DNA from: Sulfolobus islandicus Y.N.15.51
Lineage (GTDB): Archaea > Thermoproteota > Thermoprotei_A > Sulfolobales > Sulfolobaceae
NCBI RefSeq assembly: GCF_000022485.1
Contig: NC_012623.1
Span: forward strand, 186,001 to 250,000
DNA: 64,000 nt
Direction of reading: 5' to 3'
Numbering within the stretch: the first letter of the stretch is position 1; the number at the start of each line of letters is the position of its first letter. The notes beneath the pieces were generated by a model. That model worked only from the letters and a program-made list of their open reading frames with translations. It searched no databases and was not told the DNA's origin. The position numbers and the translations under genes were made by a program. Positions 25,996 through 34,179 of the stretch are shown one piece after another.

Positions 25996-27219
25996 CGGTA
26001 GACCCAAAATCATATTAGAAAAAATATTTCTGATAGGATAATATCGAATTTATAAAAGATAAAGAAATTTATAAGAGTATAAAGAATTCAATTGAAGAAA
26101 GGGTTTAAGGTGAGGGAGATTGAGTATTACCACGTGAGTTAGTGAGATGGTAACACCCGGTCTCCCTCACCAAAATAACATTCAACAAATAGGATATAAA
26201 TTACTTTCCATGCTGAACTTCAAGGGAAAGAAAGGGGAAGAGGTGGCGAGAACCCTCATCTCAGCGTGTTTATGGAACGATTCGGTGGAAAGCAAGTCGA
26301 GGGCTTATGGCGTGTCCCCACAGACCGTGAGGAATTACGTGGAGGAGCAAGGGGTGGAAGTTATTGAGAAACTCTTGGAAAGCGCCAGGAAGATATCCTT
26401 GAAGGTACTGAAGGGAGTCAAGGAGATAGACGTCTCAATAGACTGGACAACCAAGACGTGGTACGGGAGACCGGTGGGAGGGCTCGGGAGTTCGGAGGAG
26501 GGAAACTCTTGGAACTACGCAACTGCGACGACAAAGTTTAATGGGAAAGTGCTCCTACTGGCCTTCATCACTCAAGTCAAGGGGATGACTAAGGAAGAGA
26601 TCGTGAAGGCCCTCGTGGAGCAAGTCGTCGCGATGGGGTTCAAGATAAGGTTGATAACTCTTGACGCTGGTTTCTATACTGTTGATGTGCTCAACTTCAT
26701 TTCACAGTTTAAGTATATAGTTGCTGTGCCTGTTGGGGATGTTAAGGTTTATGAGGAGTTTGACGGGGATTACACAACTAATAGTAAGAGGCATAGGAGG
26801 GATGAGCAGGTCAAGTTCAGGCTTCTCGTGTATAGCAAGGAAAAAGTGAGGAGAAAGAAGAAGAGTCTTGTTTATTTTGCTAGGGCTACTAACCTAGACC
26901 TATCCAAGAGGGAAGTGTTGGATTTGTACAATAAGGTAAGAGGTCCCATAGAGACCTCTTACCGGAACATCAAGGCTTTTCTTCCATTTACTAGTTCTAC
27001 TAAGTTCGTCTTCCGCACGTTGATCTTCGTGCTGGCCGTGGCCTTCTACTCCCTGTACACCGTGTTCAAGGGGGAGGTGAGGAGGGAGCAGTTCAGGATA
27101 CTCCTAATACTCTTGTTTTCTGATGATTTATTCTATCTAAAAGATTTTCTATTTAAATCAATAGAACCGCTTATTAATAATATAGATTTATTTTCAAGGA
27201 GGTGATTTTGGGTCTACCG
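25996..27219 (+). mobile_element. ISC1225-like insertion sequence, complete
   Basis: The terminal inverted repeats CGGTAGACCCAAAATCA (25996-26012) and their complement (27203-27219) are perfect over 17 bp. The length is 1224 bp, close to the 1225 bp in the name ISC1225. The flanking TTCT on both sides (25992-25995 and 27220-27223) is the target duplication. A leader hairpin with arms GGTGAGGGAGA and TCTCCCTCACC lies at about 26112-26171. Confidence 0.85.
26147..27205 (+). CDS. transposase of the ISC1225-like element (IS4/ISH3-like DDE type)
   Basis: This 352-residue DDE transposase is the only complete one of four copies in the window. 'EIDVSIDWTTKTWYG' gives the first Asp, 'RLITLDAGFYTVDVLNFI' the second, and 'RGPIETSYRNIKAFLPF' the Glu with the Y-x2-R-type (Y-R-x-I-K) motif of the IS4 superfamily. 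The ATG at 26147 lies inside the leader hairpin; the Met at 'MLNFKGKKGEE' is an alternative start. The last helices are hydrophobic. The family assignment between IS4 and ISH3 is from memory. Confidence 0.8.
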   Translation: MVTPGLPHQNNIQQIGYKLLSMLNFKGKKGEEVARTLISACLWNDSVESKSRAYGVSPQTVRNYVEEQGVEVIEKLLESARKISLKVLKGVKEIDVSIDWTTKTWYGRPVGGLGSSEEGNSWNYATATTKFNGKVLLLAFITQVKGMTKEEIVKALVEQVVAMGFKIRLITLDAGFYTVDVLNFISQFKYIVAVPVGDVKVYEEFDGDYTTNSKRHRRDEQVKFRLLVYSKEKVRRKKKSLVYFARATNLDLSKREVLDLYNKVRGPIETSYRNIKAFLPFTSSTKFVFRTLIFVLAVAFYSLYTVFKGEVRREQFRILLILLFSDDLFYLKDFLFKSIEPLINNIDLFSRR

Positions 27220-27238
27220 TTCTAGGGCAGAGAGGAAG

Positions 27239-27625
27239 TCAGTTTCGCTTTAGATATCTGATTTTTGAGGGGTCTTTTATTAAGAGTCTATAATAGATAT
27301 CAATGAAAGTTGCAGTCCAGTCAAAACTTTCTGACCCTATATATTTTTTCTTAATCTTTTTCGCTTTTACAAATTTTTTCTCAACTAACAATATCTCTGT
27401 TGTACGGTTGTACTTATCTTTAGCGTGAATTTCATACACCCCTTTTTTCAGACTGAACGTGCACGGCTGCCAATTTACGCCGTTTAACGAATACTCGACA
27501 TATATTGACACATATTCCTCACCAGGTATAATATGTGCGGTGTTCTGCCCTATGAATTTCTGTCTATAAATCACGCCCTCCTTCGGCTCCCATATACCCA
27601 CCAGTTTCTTTAGGATCCTTAGCAT
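27239..27625 (-). CDS. unrecognised 128-aa protein, probably from the integrated virus remnant
   Basis: This 128-residue basic protein ('YIVEYSLNGVNWQ'-like beta-rich centre: 'EYVSIYVEYSLNGVNWQPCT') has no family I recognise. Its upstream flank is directly continuous with the integrase-bearing segment once the IS5-type element is removed, because a 9-bp duplication (ATTAGAAAC) marks that insertion. It therefore belongs to the same segment as the SSV-type integrase and the 58-aa ORF. All three are on the minus strand. A fusellovirus accessory protein is likely. Confidence 0.5.
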   Translation of the reverse strand: MLRILKKLVGIWEPKEGVIYRQKFIGQNTAHIIPGEEYVSIYVEYSLNGVNWQPCTFSLKKGVYEIHAKDKYNRTTEILLVEKKFVKAKKIKKKYIGSESFDWTATFIDIYYRLLIKDPSKIRYLKRN

Positions 27626-27950
27626 ATCATGTTTATTAGAAACTGCTTTGTTGATCTCTTCAATTTATTTCATAAGCATGATATGATACACTGAGAATTT
27701 TTCAGTAATTAATATTTATTTCAACGTTATTCGCAAGCTCACACCCTAATACCCGGAGCTCTACCAACTAAAGAATTAGCCAAGTGGACCATCCATGCAT
27801 AAGCCCAGAACTTGAGCTTAGCCTCAACCACTTGTCCTAAAAAACTCCTACGGGGCAATCCACGCAAAACAAGAGAACGAATAAAACCAAGTATTACAAG
27901 AGAAAAGGAAATAAACAAGTAAGGAGAAAAACAACATAAGCTCATAGAAA

Positions 27951-28140
27951 ACATGGGGATAAAACCCCATCTACAAGGCTAGCTGTGAAGCCCCTAGAAC
28001 GATCTAACAAGAGGGGATAAAAACCCCCGAGTAGGAGGTTGTAACAAAATACTCTAGGGGCTGAAACACTTAACACTATGCAAAGAAAACAAGGTATTAT
28101 GAGAACAAAAAATATCTCGAGAAACGCGTAATACACAAGC
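27951..28140 (+). ncRNA. putative IS110 bridge (seek) RNA leader
   Basis: This non-coding leader stands directly upstream of the IS110 transposase. It shares an 18-nt hairpin (ATGGGG-ATAAAA-CCCCAT), AGGCTNGCT, GATCTAACA and GAGTAGGAG with the leader at 61891-62087, although the two transposases are well diverged. A long-range stem AGCCCCTAG (27989-27997) with CTAGGGGCT (28054-28062) encloses an inner hairpin GGGG/CCCC. The other copy keeps the pairing with different bases. This is the arrangement expected of a structured guide RNA. Confidence 0.65.
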
Positions 28141-29301
28141 ATGGAATTAAAAGTTACAAACAAGGCCTTCGCAATTGATATTTCACAAAGCAAACTAACA
28201 GCAGCAAAGGGAGAACTAGTAGTAGAACAAGAAAAATCAGCAGTATACGTCAAGGAGGTAAAGGAATTCAACCACGACAACGAGGGAATAGAGGAACTAA
28301 TTAAATTCCTAGGAGAATATAAGGAAGGAATAATAGAGGCAACTGGAATATATTACTTCTACCTACACGAAAAACTAACGGAAAAAGGATACAAGGTAAC
28401 AGTAATAAACCCACTACACCTAACAGAAATACTAGGGAAAAAGACAGACAAACTCGACGCACAAAGGTTACTAGTAGCACACATGACCGGAGTAATCAAG
28501 GGATCATACATACCAACAGGAGAAATAATGGAGCTAAGAGAACTAACGAGATATAGGGAAAGCTTAGTAGAGAAGACAACACAAGTAAAGAACGAGATAA
28601 GGAAAATATTAGAATTCGCGGGATATAAAATACAACCATTCGACAAGAAGGGAAGAAAACTACTTGAAAAGCTAGTAAAGGGGGAGGGACTAAGCAAGGA
28701 AGAGAAGGAGGAACTAAAAGAAAAACTAGGGAGAAACTTAAACGACGCGGAAAAACTAGCGTTAAAACAATTAGTTGAACTGTTAAAAAACTTGGAGAAA
28801 ATGATTAAGGAGGTTGAGGATATGATAATTTCCAAGATTCCAAAACCAGTAATTGAGTTGAGTAAGATCCCCGGAATTGGTTTGATTAGTGCTGCAACTA
28901 TTTACGCTGAGTTCGGTGATGTTTCCCGTTTTTCCAGTTCTAAGGCTGCTAGGGCTTATGCAAGCTTTGCACCCAAAACTAAGCAGAGTGGTGATAGCGA
29001 GTCTCACTCCGGTATGATTAGGGGTAATAAGTATTTGCGTAGAGCTCTCTACTTGGTTGCCAAGGTTGCTAGGGGTCTTGAGCCTTTTAAAGGGTATTAT
29101 GAGAGGCTTATTGCTAGGGGGAAGAGTGTTACTCAAGCTACTTGTGCTCTTGCCGGAAAGCTTGCAAGCATTTGTTATCATGTTATAAAGGACGGTGTTT
29201 ACAAGGGAGTTGTCAAGAAGAGTTTTAGGATTCCTAGGGGTAAGGAAGTTAATGTCAAGGACTTCGACGTGGGAGACGCGCTAGACTCGTTATCCCCATA
29301 G
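28141..29301 (+). CDS. IS110-family DEDD transposase, third type
   Basis: This 386-residue recombinase is intact. DEDD motifs are 'AFAIDISQSKLTAAKG', 'GIIEATGIYYFYLH' and 'GKKTDKLDAQRLLVAHMTG'. The C-terminal domain is 'LSKIPGIGLISAATIYAEFG' and 'ASFAPKTKQSGDSESHSG'. A charged helical insertion of about 80 residues separates the two. The flanks are the two halves of an ISC1058-like transposase gene. The related copy at 62088-63239 has a similar right-flank sequence (TTAGAGGC...GCATGT), so the two share target preference or element end. Confidence 0.9.
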   Translation: MELKVTNKAFAIDISQSKLTAAKGELVVEQEKSAVYVKEVKEFNHDNEGIEELIKFLGEYKEGIIEATGIYYFYLHEKLTEKGYKVTVINPLHLTEILGKKTDKLDAQRLLVAHMTGVIKGSYIPTGEIMELRELTRYRESLVEKTTQVKNEIRKILEFAGYKIQPFDKKGRKLLEKLVKGEGLSKEEKEELKEKLGRNLNDAEKLALKQLVELLKNLEKMIKEVEDMIISKIPKPVIELSKIPGIGLISAATIYAEFGDVSRFSSSKAARAYASFAPKTKQSGDSESHSGMIRGNKYLRRALYLVAKVARGLEPFKGYYERLIARGKSVTQATCALAGKLASICYHVIKDGVYKGVVKKSFRIPRGKEVNVKDFDVGDALDSLSP

Positions 29302-30074
29302 GTTTGTTAGAGGCGTCAGCATGTAGTGCCTTGTAGCCCTAACAGATTCCCCAAAAGTACGCTTCACAGCATAGAACAAGGACTCAATCCTCCACCTAAC
29401 ACCATAACCCTTCTCCTCCCTCCAACGATTATAACCCAACTTCTTGAACTCCCTTACAGCCTAGCAGGATGGCCACGCCTAGTAGAAGCGTTCTTCCTAG
29501 GTGGGACAACAACCTCAACCCCAGTCTTGTAAATTGACATCATAAGCCTTATCCTCATAAAACCTTCTTTCCCTTATCTTGTAAATCCTTAACCGTCTTA
29601 ACTGCAGTCTGAACCTCGTTGCTGGTTACTTCAGCGTTTATTACGTTGAATTGGTCCTTATCCATTACTATTTCGATCTTGAGGAATTTTGAGTCCTTGG
29701 TTTTACCCCATTTTGCAATTGTCCTCCTTTGTTTGTGCTTATTCCCGTTGCGTCTGCTTCTAGTTGGTCATTTGCCTCTGGGAATTTTATGTTCATGTTT
29801 CTTACTCTTTCCCATATTGTTGAGTAGTCTAGGCTTGATGATTTTCAGTCTTTCTAGTGCTCTCAATACTCCTTCTATATAAGGTAGGAAGATGTGGAGG
29901 AATGCTAGGAATTCGTTGAACTCCTTTGGTGCCTTGTAGGTTTTCTTGGCATGCCTATTCTCCTCTGCTAGTTAACCAGTGTTGGAAGACGTAGAAGGGG
30001 AACATTAGGGTATATCTCGTTATAACGTTCTCGTCGTACTTGTGCCAATCCCTCTTGTACTTACTCTTTCCCAT
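29302..30074 (-). pseudogene. ISC1058-like IS5-family transposase, 5' part, decayed
   Basis: Reading on the minus strand from ATG at 30074 gives 'MGKSKYKRDWHKYDENVITR' and then, through several frame changes and stops, 'RWRIESLFYAVKRTFGESVR'. The latter is the Y/R-x-E block of IS5 transposases. The 3' part ('LRGLPRRSFLGQVVEAKLKF') is at 27739-27900, beyond the IS110 insertion. It is non-functional. Confidence 0.7.
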
Positions 30075-30163
30075 GGGTAATACTCGGTATAATTATTTAT
30101 AAATTTTTGTATAATTCTGAAGTAGCCCACAAAGCAATTAGAAACAAAATATTTAAATCATGT

Positions 30164-30340
30164 CTACTTTAAAAGCGCTTCTTTCACATTCCCGTACTGG
30201 TCTACGAACACTAAGTGTTTGCCGTTGACGCTAAGAATTTTTTTCGCGTTCACTGTACCGTTTATCGTGTTGAGTTTGATCGTTTCGTTATTATCTCCAA
30301 TCATTTCGATATCGTTTTGTTTGCGCGAAAAGAACATCAT
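30164..30340 (-). CDS. 58-aa ORF of the virus remnant
   Basis: This short frame begins ATGATG at 30340 ('MMFFSRKQNDIEMIGDNNET') and ends with the peptide 'VFVDQYGNVKEALLK'. It lies 18 bp beyond the 9-bp duplication of the IS5 element and downstream of the integrase on the same strand. The composition is coherent (polar, beta-rich), but I do not recognise a family. Being attached to an SSV-type integrase it is probably viral. Confidence 0.45.
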   Translation of the reverse strand: MMFFSRKQNDIEMIGDNNETIKLNTINGTVNAKKILSVNGKHLVFVDQYGNVKEALLK

Positions 30341-30384
30341 AATTAAAATAAGGTGTTGAGGAAAAAATGATTTTTTGTTAGAAT

Positions 30385-30430
30385 GGGGATTCTAATAAAC
30401 GCGGTGGCAGTTAATCCTACTCGAATCCCC
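30385..30430. other. inverted repeat downstream of the integrase
   Basis: GGGGATTC (30385-30392) and GAATCCCC (30423-30430) can form an 8-bp stem around a 30-nt loop, just after the integrase stop. It could be a transcript-end structure or part of the viral attachment region. It does not fold as a tRNA. Confidence 0.4.
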
Positions 30431-30455
30431 TATAGCACGCGTGGTTTCCGACAAT

Positions 30456-31235
30456 TTAAAAATTGTTACTTAGCCATTCGGCGTATTTTCTGTAATGCTC
30501 TTTTGCTATTCCGAAAAGCGAAACGTAATGTTGCGTTAGTACGCGGGTAGGCTTACGCCCCTGAATAAAATCGATAATGTCGAGAGGAATCCCGAGTTCT
30601 GCCATTTTTGTGGCCACAAATTTCCTAAAGTATTTAGGCGGTACTAAGCCCAATTTCTTTGTGTATTTATCTATGTAAGACTTAGAGACCTTAACCCTCC
30701 GCAATTGGGTCAAGTGAAACGCATAGAATGAACCTTTCTGACCCCTGACCCAATTAATTTCGTATGCACATATACCGTTTTCACACCTATCACGTGTACT
30801 ATCGTAATCATTAAGTATCTTTAATGCCTCACTTTCCCTTATCCCGCTCTCTAAGAGTAAACTATATAGTAAATATAAATTAGGATATTGTTTAGCCCTC
30901 TCTAATGTTTGCCTAATTTCGTCAAGTGAAGGGATGCGTAAGTCTGCTTTAGTCTTCTTAATTTTTAGAGTTTCGGGCGGGTCTCTGTTTAGCACGAATT
31001 TGTAGAAATTACGCCATGCCTTAATGCAGTTATTTGAGTCCTTCTTATTTTGCTTAATGCAATTAATATATTTCCTTATTGTATCCTTAGAGATATTTTT
31101 ATCTTTTAACGCTATTTCGAATTTCATTATATTATTTGCTGTTATTTCAGAGTTGTTAACAAACGTTTCTACATAGCCGTTTGTGATAACTTCTTTCAAT
31201 TCATCATAATTAGCATTGGGGGTCTTAGGGGTGTC
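30456..31235 (-). pseudogene. SSV-type (fusellovirus) tyrosine integrase, C-terminal part
   Basis: This site-specific recombinase of spindle-shaped viruses is truncated at its amino end. 'LLYSLLLESGIRESEALKIL' carries the first catalytic Arg, 'FRKFVATKMAELGIPLDIID' the box II region, and 'IQGRKPTRVLTQHYVSLFGI' the Arg and the nucleophilic Tyr. The end ('KEHYRKYAEWLSNNF') is nearly that of SSV1 integrase as I recall it. In-frame codons before the TTG at 31199 ('GDTPKTPN') also match, then a stop follows. About 85 amino-terminal residues are missing, consistent with the intC half left by SSV-type integration or with loss at the IS605 junction. Confidence 0.8.
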
Positions 31236-31269
31236 CCCCCTAATGCGGGCCTCTCTGAACCCCTCCTAG

Positions 31270-32332
31270 TCCTCGTTAATAACTACGTAAAGGCAATACG
31301 TTTCACCCTATTCTGGTTGAAGGAAAATGTCCCGAACCCAGACGAGAAGGGAGTGTTAGGAAAAGTCCACGAGGAGTTATACAAGAGGTTAAGGGAGGAG
31401 TACAATCTACCTTCAAAGGTTGCCGAGGATTGTTATAGGGATGCCCTCTCAGTGTACAAGGGATGGTATAATAATCCTAGAAGAGGGCGTTTTCCTAGAG
31501 TATATAGGCCAACTGTTTGGCTAACTCCTAAAGCTAGCTATAATGTGGATTTTGAAGCAATGACTGTTAGGATTGCAAGTGTTGGTGATCTTCAAATTCT
31601 GGGTTATCCTAGGAACTTAGGGGAGTATGCAAACTGGAGGATGAAGGAGGCTAGGTTAGTAGTTAGGGGTGATAAGGCTTTTCTAAAAGTGGTTTTTGAG
31701 AAACCGTTGGAGAAGGTCGAAGTAAAGGAAAGTGTTGCTGTTGATATTAATATGAGTGAGATTGTTGTAGGAAAGGATGATATTAGCTACGTTAGGATTC
31801 CAACTCGTTTGAACGAGGTTCATCACTGGAAGTCTTTAGCTGAAAGCCTACAAAGGAAGTATCCAAGGATATGGAAAGAGAATAAGAGGATCTTGTATAG
31901 GATTCATTCCTTCCACCTAAAGGCTAGGAGGATTTCGCTAGGAAGGTTGGGAAGTGGGTTGTTGAAATTGCTAGGGATTTTGGTGCCAATGTTGTTAAGT
32001 TGGAGAGTCTCAAGAACCTTGTCAAGAATGTAGATAGACTGCCAAGAGAGTTTAGGGATAAACTCTACTTGATGCAGTATCGTAGGATTCAATATTGGAT
32101 TGTTTGGCAGGCTAAGAAACACGGTATTCTAGTTCAATATGTTAACCCTAGTTATTCTTCTGTTTCATGTCCTAAGTGTGGTAAAAGGATGGAAGAAAGG
32201 GGATATCGTTGGTTTAGGTGTTCATGCGGTTATGAGAATGATCGTGATGTTATTGCAGTTATGAATTTAAACGGGAGGGGGTCTCTGGCCCTCTCGTCTG
32301 CCTACCAGATGAGAGATGTAAACCCGAATTGA
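31270..32332 (+). pseudogene. tnpB: IS605/IS607-type TnpB (RNA-guided nuclease), frameshifted and 5'-truncated
   Basis: The protein reads '[20 protein letters not shown]' onward in one frame to about 31935. It continues in another frame as '[20 protein letters not shown]' to the end, so a single indel lies near 31935-31945. RuvC motifs are '[15 protein letters not shown]' (Asp), '[11 protein letters not shown]' (Glu) and '[14 protein letters not shown]' (Asp). A zinc ribbon '[20 protein letters not shown]' lies between. The amino end is cut near the integrase fragment, and no TnpA accompanies it. Confidence 0.8.
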
Positions 32333-32396
32333 TGGTGGGAACTATGAACCCTCTGGGAGGGGAACCATCGCCCTTCCAGGGCGGTGAGAAAGTCAG
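32333..32396 (+). ncRNA. IS605 right end, omega-RNA 3' scaffold remnant
   Basis: Directly after tnpB is a conserved right-end sequence with hairpin GCCCTTCCAGGGC and the border GAAAGTCAG. In TnpB systems this end is the 3' part of the guide (omega) RNA, and the flanking bases (here TTATAAGTCATTAATACC, from cbsB) become the guide. Relatives are at 25965/27220 and 36915-36950. Confidence 0.5.
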
Positions 32397-33123
32397 TTAT
32401 AAGTCATTAATACCCTTGACAGTTATATTGCTAGTCTCACCCTTTATTACATTAATACCTAACTACGAGAACACTTTCTTGCTATATTCTCTCGAAATGG
32501 CCATCTTATATTAGGATTAGCAAGCACTATTGAAGGCTTAATTAAATCCTCGTTATTATCAATTCTCTTAATTCCTACGTTAATCTTAGTAAATCTTGGA
32601 ATATTTGCATCAATACTTCTTAGTATATTTCATGACGCATTATTTATAAGCTACCTCAGAGTTTATTTAATTTCTATTGCGGGGGTATTTGGCATTTGTA
32701 ATATTATGGGGCAAAATTAAATCCTTTAGAAATTACATAGCTATTTCAGTTGGCCTCCTTTCAATTATACCATTTTTATTTTTTGAAAATATGATAAGCC
32801 AAAATAGGTACTTGGAAATTTTAATGAATATGATATTGCCCGCAACTCTGGGAATAAACTTGTATAATCCTTATCATATTACTCTCTTAGTGATCGCATT
32901 AGGTTTAAGTATAATGGGTATTGTTACATCCTTAATAAAGGGTAATGCTGGTGCAAGTGTTGGATATTTTTTGATAATAACTACTGTTTTTCTTGGAATT
33001 GATGGTTTCTCGTTATTAATATATATGCTAACTCCAATAATTGGTTTCTTAGTAATTACTTCTGGTGAAATTGAAAGTAAAAAGCGTTTAATTGATATCA
33101 TAAGTCCAACGAGAAATGGATAA
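32397..33123 (+). pseudogene. cbsB: cytochrome b558/566 subunit B, 3' part
   Basis: Hydrophobic coding sequence resumes right after the IS605 right end ('LIPLTVILLVSPFITLIPNY'). It then shifts frame near 32497 ('HLILGLASTIEGLIKSSLLS') and shifts back near 32677 ('[20 protein letters not shown]' to the stop at 33123). The two shifts compensate, so they could be real decay or sequencing errors. The mobile-element island upstream breaks the gene regardless. The end is followed by soxL after 36 bp. Confidence 0.75.
33098..33111 (+). promoter_or_regulatory. 14-base motif upstream of soxL (copy 2 of 3)
   Basis: TCATAAGTCCAACG lies within the last codons of cbsB and ends 48 bp before the soxL start. 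A TATA-like ATAAAAGCTATAT follows. It is identical to the copies before cbsA and soxN. Confidence 0.6.
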
Positions 33124-33159
33124 AAGCTATATTTTACTGTTTATTTTTTGTGATTCAAA

Positions 33160-34134
33160 ATGATTAGATTTAAGTCAGATAAAGAAGATAAGCCTATCTT
33201 AGACTACTCTAACCTAACATTTATTAGAAAATTAACGAGCAAAATGAGAGATCCTAAGACAAAATTTGATACAAAAGAATTTGTAAATAAGGGTGAAGAC
33301 TATTTATTCAACTATACAAATAAGAACGTTGGAAGTGTTGACGAAAAAAGACGAAAATTTCTCAAATCATTAATCTTTGGGATAGCGGCTGCTGCGGTAG
33401 TTGGTGTTATACCGGGACTTAAAGTATTGGTTCCACCAACAGTTACAGTTACTACTGGTTTCCCTAAGTCGTTATTGGTAGACTCTTCTGGAAATCCAAT
33501 TAAAGCATCGCAAATTCCAGTTAATAGTCCATTTATAGTTATATTTGAGTATCCAATGACAGGTGAACCAAACTTTTTAATAAATCTAGGTGATTCCTCA
33601 GGGAAACCAGTAGAGATTCCTTCTACAACTGTAGAAGTTCCTCAAAATGGTAAAACCTATACTTTTCCTGGGGGTGTCGGACCTAATAAGTCAATAGTAG
33701 CATATTCTGCTATTTGCCAACACTTAGGATGTACTCCGCCTTATATTCACTTTTTCCCTCCACAATATGTAGGTCCTTCCCAGTTAACTGCATCTGAACC
33801 AGATCAGCTAACGGCGGCAGCATTATTAGCAGCTAAACAAGCGAAGGTCCCTGCATTAATACATTGTGATTGTCACGGTTCTACTTATGACCCTTATCAT
33901 GGTGCCTCAGTACTAACGGGACCAACGGTTAGACCATTACCAGCAGTGATATTAGAATGGGATTCATCAACTGATTACTTATATGCCATAGGTGCAGTTG
34001 GTGTAGCAACTTATCCGAACGGAAGTAACGGGGTACCTACAGATAATCCTACTGACGATTTAAGCTCAAGTTTCGGTAGCTCTGTTAGTGATAAGACAAC
34101 AGTGCAAGAAACTGAGAATCCTTTTTCATCATAA
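33160..34134 (+). CDS. soxL: Rieske iron-sulfur protein of the bc1-like complex
   Basis: This 324-residue Rieske protein is anchored by one N-terminal helix and preceded by a twin-arginine-like 'EKRRKFLKSLIFGIAAAAVV'. The 2Fe-2S ligands are in 'YSAICQHLGCTPPY' (C-x-H-x2-C) and 'LIHCDCHGSTYDPYHGA' (C-x-C-H). About 45 residues between the two boxes form an insertion typical of archaeal SoxL. It takes electrons from quinol at the SoxN site and passes them outward, probably to CbsA. The gene is intact and begins with its own motif-bearing promoter, so it can be expressed despite the broken cbsB. Confidence 0.9.
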   Translation: MIRFKSDKEDKPILDYSNLTFIRKLTSKMRDPKTKFDTKEFVNKGEDYLFNYTNKNVGSVDEKRRKFLKSLIFGIAAAAVVGVIPGLKVLVPPTVTVTTGFPKSLLVDSSGNPIKASQIPVNSPFIVIFEYPMTGEPNFLINLGDSSGKPVEIPSTTVEVPQNGKTYTFPGGVGPNKSIVAYSAICQHLGCTPPYIHFFPPQYVGPSQLTASEPDQLTAAALLAAKQAKVPALIHCDCHGSTYDPYHGASVLTGPTVRPLPAVILEWDSSTDYLYAIGAVGVATYPNGSNGVPTDNPTDDLSSSFGSSVSDKTTVQETENPFSS

Positions 34135-34142
34135 GTCCAACG
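34129..34142 (+). promoter_or_regulatory. 14-base motif upstream of soxN (copy 3 of 3)
   Basis: TCATAAGTCCAACG overlaps the soxL stop codon and ends 37 bp before the soxN start. TTTAATAC follows immediately, as it nearly does at cbsA. Confidence 0.6.
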
Positions 34143-34179
34143 TTTAATACTTTTTACCTCTTTTCCTTAATTTATTCTT

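Larger units (their letters stand above)
27644..30136 (-). mobile_element. IS5-family (ISC1058-like) element, decayed and carrying an IS110 insertion
   Basis: Terminal repeats TGCTTTGTTGATC at 27644 and the inverted TGCTTTGTGGGC ending at 30136 are flanked by perfect 9-bp duplications ATTAGAAAC (27635-27643 and 30137-30145). The transposase reads on the minus strand from about 30074 in many broken pieces. Its C-terminal piece is at 27739-27900, and an IS110 element of about 1.4 kb lies between. Without that insert the length is about 1.05-1.1 kb, as for ISC1058. Confidence 0.75.

Noticed and set aside
28359-29181. Long minus-strand frames opposite the IS110 transposase
   Set aside because: They are antisense shadows of the transposase gene with no independent features; the same applies opposite 62088-63239.
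30385-30430. tRNA-like gene after the integrase
   Set aside because: Only one stem pairs; no D-arm, anticodon arm or T-arm can be drawn.
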